Made by a program: the position numbers and the translations under genes. Shown one piece after another: positions 58,163-64,000 of a stretch of DNA of 64,000 nucleotides (its first letter is position 1; every line of letters starts with the position of its first letter). Location: assembly GCA_001940845.1 (NCBI GenBank), contig MSGV01000043.1, positions 1 to 64,000 of the forward strand. Reading direction: 5' to 3'. The stretch is from Christensenellaceae bacterium Phil7. GTDB lineage: Bacteria; Bacillota; Clostridia; Christensenellales; CAG-138. The notes below the pieces were generated by a model. It saw only the letters and a program-made list of their open reading frames with translations. It searched no databases and was not told the DNA's origin.

Positions 58163-59293
58163 TTAAGCTCTTTTAAGCTTAAAAATACCAACCTTTCCCC
58201 CTATCGTTACGATCAACTCATTCTGATTCAACTTCATTGCACTTGATACCTTCATATCGAATAAATTCTCCCCAACCTTTTCTCCGGATCCATCATATTT
58301 TATTATCGAATTCTCTGTAACAGCTGCAAGCATTCCATCCATCGATGCAAAATACAAGCAATTTTCAGGCAGGCTTATCACACACACAGTTGAATTAGCA
58401 CTTTCCTCTTCACTAACTGTCAACAGCTTAACGTATTGAGAATTTTTATTATTTGCTTCTGTTAAAGCAAATACCTGCTTTTTTCTTTTATTCATTGAAA
58501 CCGAATGGCATTCATATCCATAGGTCATAACGCGATATGCTTCCCTATTTGTTTTTCTATCGAATCTTATAAGGCTTTTAGTACCGAAAACAAAGATGCT
58601 TTTTTCTGTAAACATCACATTTTCTACTACCATTCCATAAACTGAAAGCACTCCATTCACACTATTCTTTACCGGATCAAAGGTTGTTATCGTCACTGCT
58701 ATATCTTTGCCCGTAGTTGATAGCTCCAATGTATAAAAAATCGAGCTTTCCTCATTTTCAAAACCAAAACCGGTTATCAAAGTCTCATCGTATTCCTTTT
58801 TATTGCAAAGGCTTCCGGCAGAATTGTATAATTCAATTCTGCTCTTTCCGCTTTCGGTATCCTCTATCAAAAAAGCAGCAAAATTTTTACCACATTTGCA
58901 ATCGATAATTTTTCCATTTTCTATATCGACTGTCTGATTAGTACCAAGCACAAAAAAGCTGCGTTCATTATAAACAAGGCGTATATTGCTTCCGCCAGCT
59001 ATTTTTAATGAACTATCATCTATACCTATGTTATGGCTCGAATCATTTTTTGAGTTATTTATATCAAAATAATTGAGATTGCCATTTTTATAGTTTATAA
59101 ATCCAGTTCCGATGTATACATAATCCTTGGCATCCATACGCGAAAAATCTTTTAAACTTCCGGCTTTTTTCGCGCCATTCAAAATTGAAACAACGGTAAA
59201 TACAATTGCAGCTGTAAGCAAAGGAGCTATTACAAACCAAAACCCTTTGCTAGTGAAAAATCTGACTGCTGCACTTTTTTTCTTCTTTTCCAT
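58163..59293 (-). CDS. Membrane-anchored beta-propeller-like protein (DUF5711-like)
   Basis: N-terminal TM then repeating beta-rich segments (FFVLGTNQTVDIENGKIID, KSIFVFGTKSLIRFD). Confidence 0.5.
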   Translation of the reverse strand: MEKKKKSAAVRFFTSKGFWFVIAPLLTAAIVFTVVSILNGAKKAGSLKDFSRMDAKDYVYIGTGFINYKNGNLNYFDINNSKNDSSHNIGIDDSSLKIAGGSNIRLVYNERSFFVLGTNQTVDIENGKIIDCKCGKNFAAFLIEDTESGKSRIELYNSAGSLCNKKEYDETLITGFGFENEESSIFYTLELSTTGKDIAVTITTFDPVKNSVNGVLSVYGMVVENVMFTEKSIFVFGTKSLIRFDRKTNREAYRVMTYGYECHSVSMNKRKKQVFALTEANNKNSQYVKLLTVSEEESANSTVCVISLPENCLYFASMDGMLAAVTENSIIKYDGSGEKVGENLFDMKVSSAMKLNQNELIVTIGGKVGIFKLKRA

Positions 59294-59332
59294 GCTTAAA
59301 TCCTATCCAAAACTTTTTCTATCAGAAGTTAA

Positions 59333-60253
59333 TTATACCCTTATCACTTTAAGTGCACCGGGTATAATTCGGTATTCCACTGAAGTTTTAAGCATTATCT
59401 CCCCATCCATTTCAATATCAAAATTATCATCGGTTTCAATGCGAATACAGTCCGTTTTAAAATAACGCACTTGTTTAAAATTCAGATGTTTTCCCTTCAA
59501 AAATGCAGGAAGCATACTGATAAATTGTATTGTGTTGACATTTTCTATTATGCACACATCAAACAATCCATCATCTGTTTTTGCCAGTGGTGTTGCCAGC
59601 ATACCTCCTCCAAATCTGCTTCCATTTGCAATAACGGCCAATAGAATATCCATTTCTTCTTTTAATTTATCACATATAATACGAACATGCAATTTCCTTT
59701 TATTTAAAATTGCATCTATGATACCCAGAAAATATGTTAAAAGACCGTTCTTGTGATTCTTATGCTTTTCTGTATTATTTAGCACATCAACATCAAAGCC
59801 CTGTCCGGCAATATTAATGAATTTGCGATGGCGTCTTTCACCCCATAATTCAGTTGCCATACCCATATCCATGGCATGTTCCGTTCCATTCAGAAGCACT
59901 TCCACAGCCTTTTTTGGCTCTGCTGGGATACCAAGTGCTCCGGCAATATCATTTCCTGTTCCAAATGGTAGAATTCCAAAACGAACTCCTTCTATCTGGC
60001 ACAGCACAGAAGAAATTTCATTGACGGTTCCATCTCCACCGACAGCAACAATAAAATTTTCGCCATTAGCTATTGACTCATCTGCAAGCTTTATTGAATG
60101 ACCTGGGTATTTTGATATTTTTACTTCATAACTAATACCAAGATCTATCAAAAATTCTTCCGCCTGCGCAAACAGTTCCCGGCACTTGCCTCCTCCGGCA
60201 GTCGGATTCACTATAAATAGAATTTTCTTTGATTTTTTATTCATATCAATCAA
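59333..60253 (-). CDS. Diacylglycerol/lipid kinase family protein (YegS/DagK-like)
   Basis: FIVNPTAGGGKCRELF, VAVGGDGTVNEISSVL, LPFGTGNDIAGALGIP. Confidence 0.94.
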   Translation of the reverse strand: MIDMNKKSKKILFIVNPTAGGGKCRELFAQAEEFLIDLGISYEVKISKYPGHSIKLADESIANGENFIVAVGGDGTVNEISSVLCQIEGVRFGILPFGTGNDIAGALGIPAEPKKAVEVLLNGTEHAMDMGMATELWGERRHRKFINIAGQGFDVDVLNNTEKHKNHKNGLLTYFLGIIDAILNKRKLHVRIICDKLKEEMDILLAVIANGSRFGGGMLATPLAKTDDGLFDVCIIENVNTIQFISMLPAFLKGKHLNFKQVRYFKTDCIRIETDDNFDIEMDGEIMLKTSVEYRIIPGALKVIRV

Positions 60254-60268
60254 ATTCCCAACTATTTT

Positions 60269-60802
60269 TTAAAACTTTTCACGATGAAGCGGCAGATATA
60301 CCGTCCTTCCATTTTCCTTCGCACTCTCAAATAGTGTTATCCCCTGCACACTCATTTCAGTACGAAATTTAATATCCCGCATCTCAATCATAGTAAGTTC
60401 ATCATGTTCAACATTGCGGCCAAGCGTAATATGAGGAATAAATCGCTTGTATTCACGCGAAAAGCCGTTATCAGCCAAAGCACATTCCAGCGATTCATGC
60501 AGTATTGTAAGCTCTGATATTTGCCCCTCCACAGCTATAAATGAGGTTTTACGCCCGGATTTATCAAAAAAATCATATTTGCTCGGACGCAAAATAAATG
60601 GACGAATACCCTGTGCAGCCTTTTTAATAGCCTCGACTGCTCCTGCAAGATCACTGCTCTCTCCAATATAATGCAATGTAATATGCAGATTTTCCTCATT
60701 TACAAAGCGTCCGCCAGTGCTTTTAATTTTAAGCTCTTTGATAGCTCCCGAAATCTCTCTCTTCATGGACTTCGGGAGCTCTATTGCAATGAATAATTTC
60801 AT
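60269..60802 (-). CDS. thpR: RNA 2',3'-cyclic phosphodiesterase
   Basis: LFIAIELP, NLHITLHYIGE, FIPHITLGR (two H-T/x-H motifs). Confidence 0.93.
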   Translation of the reverse strand: MKLFIAIELPKSMKREISGAIKELKIKSTGGRFVNEENLHITLHYIGESSDLAGAVEAIKKAAQGIRPFILRPSKYDFFDKSGRKTSFIAVEGQISELTILHESLECALADNGFSREYKRFIPHITLGRNVEHDELTMIEMRDIKFRTEMSVQGITLFESAKENGRTVYLPLHREKF

Positions 60803-62304
60803 TATAGGTTATAGATCCCCTTAAATTTTTCAGTCAGATACCTGATATAGTAATCCGGATTAAAGCTTTCGCCGCAAGCATTTTCAATAAGCTCAGCAGG
60901 AGTCTTTACGCGTCCATATCTATAAATTTTGTCGGTAAGCCATGCAACTATCTCAGATATTCTTCCCTCTGATACAAGCTTTTCAACATCAAGCTCTTTT
61001 TTCATATTGAAGAATATTTGAGCGCTATATGCAGATCCCAGTGCATAGCTTGGAAAATATCCTATCGAACCTCCGCTCCAATGCATATCCTGAAGCACAC
61101 CTTCGCTATCGCTAGGCACATCAACCCCAAGATACTCCTTATATAGCCTATTCCATTCGGAAGGAAGCTCCTTAGTAGTCAAGCTACCATCCATAAGACG
61201 CTTTTCAAGCTCATATCGCACCATAATATGCAGGCAATAAGTAAGCTCATCTGCCTCCGTCCTGATAAGAGAAGGTTCCGCTTTATTTACAGCAAGATAG
61301 AATTGATGAGCATTTACATTCTTAAGCTGCTCTGGGAACAGCTTTTTGATCTCTGGAAATACATAATCGATAAAAGCCTCGCTCCTGCCAATGATATTTT
61401 CAAAGAAGCGCGATTGGGATTCATGTATACCCATGGAAGCACCTCCGGCAAGAGGAGAGCCTATGAGATCATCCCCGGTATTAAGTTCGTATAGCGCATG
61501 GCCGCCTTCATGAATGACGGAATACATGCTGCTCGCCGCCATATTTTCATAATAATGAGTCGTAATACGTACATCATGCTTGTTAAAATTCGTCGTATAG
61601 GGATGCTCAACCTCTCCAATTATGCAATCATCCCTATTGATGCTCATAACATTCATTAAGTAATCCGAAAGCTGCCGTTGCACAGATATTGGGTATGATA
61701 ATTCAATAAATGATGTATCAATCATATTTCCCTTCTCGCTTATTTCATGTATCAACGGAACTATTGCAGACTTAAGTTTTGAAAAGAATTCATCAAGCAT
61801 CTTCATGCTCGCTCCCTTTTCGTACTCATTAAGCCAATAATCATAAGGGCAAAGCTCTGAATGTTGATATTGGGCAAACTTTATATTAAACCCAATAATT
61901 TTAGCAAGCAAGGGCTCAAAGATCGAATAATCATTCTTATTCTTTGCCTCAACCCATTTATCACGTGCTTCTGCAAGAACAACGTTATACTCGGTATATT
62001 CGTCCATTGGAATATTTTTCATGTATGCAAGCTCACGATATTCTTCTTCAACCTCACGGCGCGTAATAAGATCAAGCTCATCCCTATGAGCATACAGAAG
62101 CTCAATAACTTCTATATGCTCATCGTTTACCATAAGCTTGTAGGTTATCTCACTCATTATGCCCATCGTGGACGCAAAACCCATCGATGCGTTTTTAGGA
62201 GCCGCAGTCTCCTGATCATAGTACAGCACGCCGATCACGTGGTTATATGCATGAGCTTCCGCATTCGTTTTTTTGAATAGCTCTATAGCTTTCTGAAGTT
62301 CCAT
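60802..62304 (-). CDS. M32 family metallocarboxypeptidase
   Basis: HEGGHALYE zinc motif, GIHESQSRFFENIIGRS, LHIMVRYELEKRLMDG. Confidence 0.95.
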   Translation of the reverse strand: MELQKAIELFKKTNAEAHAYNHVIGVLYYDQETAAPKNASMGFASTMGIMSEITYKLMVNDEHIEVIELLYAHRDELDLITRREVEEEYRELAYMKNIPMDEYTEYNVVLAEARDKWVEAKNKNDYSIFEPLLAKIIGFNIKFAQYQHSELCPYDYWLNEYEKGASMKMLDEFFSKLKSAIVPLIHEISEKGNMIDTSFIELSYPISVQRQLSDYLMNVMSINRDDCIIGEVEHPYTTNFNKHDVRITTHYYENMAASSMYSVIHEGGHALYELNTGDDLIGSPLAGGASMGIHESQSRFFENIIGRSEAFIDYVFPEIKKLFPEQLKNVNAHQFYLAVNKAEPSLIRTEADELTYCLHIMVRYELEKRLMDGSLTTKELPSEWNRLYKEYLGVDVPSDSEGVLQDMHWSGGSIGYFPSYALGSAYSAQIFFNMKKELDVEKLVSEGRISEIVAWLTDKIYRYGRVKTPAELIENACGESFNPDYYIRYLTEKFKGIYNL

Positions 62305-62388
62305 AATTATTAACCGCCTTTCAATACTTTGATTTTTAATTTAACAAGTCTCCGCCATATTTCCCAGGAAATTTTCCCCTTTTAATAA

Positions 62389-63495
62389 TCAACTATTAAA
62401 CAATCTTACAGGGAGAATCATATAATAATATCTTTCTCCTTCGGTTGGTACTATCACGCAGGGGGTCACGGAATTATTCATATTCATAAAGATACTTTCA
62501 TCCTCAAGCACCTTCATTACATCCAGTATATATTTCGCGTTAAAAGCGATCTCTATATCCTTCCCTACGAGATTGATCTCGATTTCATCATTGATGCTTC
62601 CCTTCTCGCTATTCGCAGTTATGTGCAGCATATCACCTTCAAAATTGAATCTGATCATATTTGATTTCGATTCCCTTGCCATCAGCAGCGCGCGCTCAGC
62701 ACTGTTTTTAAGTTCCTCCACGCTTACGCTCACCTTTGTTGTAAAATTCTTTGGCAAAATGCTATTATAATTCACATATTCCCCATCGAGCAGCCTTGAT
62801 ATCAGCCTTGTCATACCTATCTCAAGTTTGATGTGAGTTGATGAAAATACGAGCCGTATCTTTTCATCATCGCTTGATAATATGTTTGATATCTCCATGA
62901 GCGTACGATAAGGGATAATCACCTGTTTTTCGCCGGTACAATTCTCTATTTTTTCAGTTCGCATTGCGAGCCTGAATCCATCAAGCGCAACCATAATAAG
63001 CTGCTTGTCCTCAGTAAACTTCAAGCAAACACCGCCAAGTATCGGCTTTGATTCGTCCATGGAAACTGAAAAAACCGTTTGCTTAATCATACTTTTCAGA
63101 ATTGACTGTGATATTTCGGCTGAGAATTCATCCTTTACTCTGACCATTTCGGGATATTCATCGGCTGGAATTATCTGCAAAGAAGATTTTACTCTGCCTG
63201 AACATAATTTAAGTGAATTATTATCGGTCTCAAATGTTATATTAGGTCCGGTAAATCTCCTTATAAGATCAGCACAAAGCTTACCAGGCAATACGGCTGA
63301 ACCTTCTTCATCAACAATAGCGGGGATTTCAGTTTCAATCTGCAGCGATAGATCAGAGCATTTAAGGAAAAGGGTGTTAGCTCCTGCATAGATATAGATA
63401 CCCTCCAGTATTGGAAGGCTGCTGTGAGCGGGCATAGCCTTGGCTACAACAGAGATTGCTTCGTTCATTTCCTTCGTATCAACAGTAAAGCGCAT
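62389..63495 (-). CDS. dnaN: DNA polymerase III sliding clamp (beta subunit)
   Basis: MRFTVDTKEMNEAISVVAKAMPAHSSLPILEGIYI N-terminus; C-terminal VIVPTEGERYYYMILPVRL; SD ggag before ATG at 63495. Confidence 0.95.
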   Translation of the reverse strand: MRFTVDTKEMNEAISVVAKAMPAHSSLPILEGIYIYAGANTLFLKCSDLSLQIETEIPAIVDEEGSAVLPGKLCADLIRRFTGPNITFETDNNSLKLCSGRVKSSLQIIPADEYPEMVRVKDEFSAEISQSILKSMIKQTVFSVSMDESKPILGGVCLKFTEDKQLIMVALDGFRLAMRTEKIENCTGEKQVIIPYRTLMEISNILSSDDEKIRLVFSSTHIKLEIGMTRLISRLLDGEYVNYNSILPKNFTTKVSVSVEELKNSAERALLMARESKSNMIRFNFEGDMLHITANSEKGSINDEIEINLVGKDIEIAFNAKYILDVMKVLEDESIFMNMNNSVTPCVIVPTEGERYYYMILPVRLFNS

Positions 63496-63510
63496 GTTTT
63501 CTCCAATCTC

Positions 63511-63558
63511 ATTAATAATTATTAGTACAGTAGTAGCAGTAGTAGTAGTGTGGAAACC
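63511..63558 (-). promoter_or_regulatory. Putative oriC basal unwinding system (DnaA-trios plus AT-rich DUE)
   Basis: Minus strand GGTTTCCACA-CTACTACTACTGCTACTACTGTACTA-ATAATTATTAAT: DnaA-box-like site, tandem trios, AT-rich tract, directly upstream of dnaN. Confidence 0.75.
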
Positions 63559-63597
63559 ATGGAAAACATAAGTTTGCACATGATTTTATTGGTTTTT

Positions 63598-63721
63598 TTA
63601 TCCACTAAAGCTATGGAAAAAACGAGGATAAAAGGATTAGTTTTCAACTTTATCCTTTTATTCACACTTTCCACAATCTATTAAAACTTTTCCTTGTGGA
63701 AAACGTGGATAACATGGATAA
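63598..63721. promoter_or_regulatory. DnaA-box-like cluster of putative oriC
   Basis: TTATCCACT 63598-63606, TTATTCACA 63658-63666, CGTGGATAA 63704-63712, CATGGATAA 63713-63721. Confidence 0.7.
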
Positions 63722-63817
63722 AGTTTCCACAATATATCAACGTTTTTATTGTTTTCCACAGTGCTTTTGGCAGTATGAACGGCCGAACGACTGCTTCGGG
63801 CAATAGCTATGCTTGAA

Positions 63818-63837
63818 ATGTAAACATATGTTTACAT
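63818..63837. repeat. 20-bp perfect palindrome in the putative oriC region
   Basis: ATGTAAACATATGTTTACAT. Confidence 0.9.
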
Positions 63838-64000
63838 AATTACCCTACTTTAATTATACTCTTTATTTGGCCCTAAAGCAAGCTTTTTTGATCGGCTATT
63901 CTATAATTAGGCTTGATTTTTATGATAGCATACATTATAATTTAAGACGAAAAATAATGGAATTGTTGTATAAATTCGTTATGCGGAATTAATAGGTTGG

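Noticed and set aside
63523-63549. TAG-repeat considered as a simple microsatellite
   Set aside because: Its position between a DnaA-box-like site and an AT-rich tract upstream of dnaN fits DnaA-trios better than a random microsatellite.

Overview
The window is a Clostridia-like (Bacillota) chromosomal segment, apparently sporulation-competent (SpoIID, SpmA/SpmB, Spo0J, CotH-family protein). It appears to run into the replication origin at its right end. dnaN (minus strand) starts at 63495. Directly upstream are tandem TAC/TAG trios, an AT-rich stretch and several DnaA-box-like sites, which is the layout expected of an oriC basal unwinding system. parA/parB with two perfect parS sites, mnmG, rsmG and rsmI lie to the left. 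Most of the window is housekeeping genes: tsaD, truA, rplJ-rplL with an L10 leader, glgA, floA/nfeD, lspA, two RluA-type pseudouridine synthase genes, tRNA/rRNA modification enzymes, an M32 carboxypeptidase and others. Several large secreted proteins and lipoproteins are also present. I see no CRISPR arrays, rRNA or tRNA genes, phages or intact mobile elements. The observations most worth a second look are: (1) six co-oriented DnaA boxes in a convergent intergenic gap about 61 kb from the putative oriC; (2) a THF-riboswitch-like element upstream of folT with an extra ~100-nt structured insertion, controlling a FolT that carries an extra C-terminal domain; (3) a dockerin module apparently inserted into the Fn3-like domain of a large subtilase; (4) one polypeptide with two tandem RluA-type pseudouridine synthase domains; (5) a PII-like small protein paired with a CPA2 antiporter across a long RNA hairpin; (6) a 20-bp perfect palindrome and an 11-bp-arm inverted DnaA-box pair. 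No clear-cut new defence or biosynthetic system was identified. All family calls were made by eye and need HMM or structure searches.
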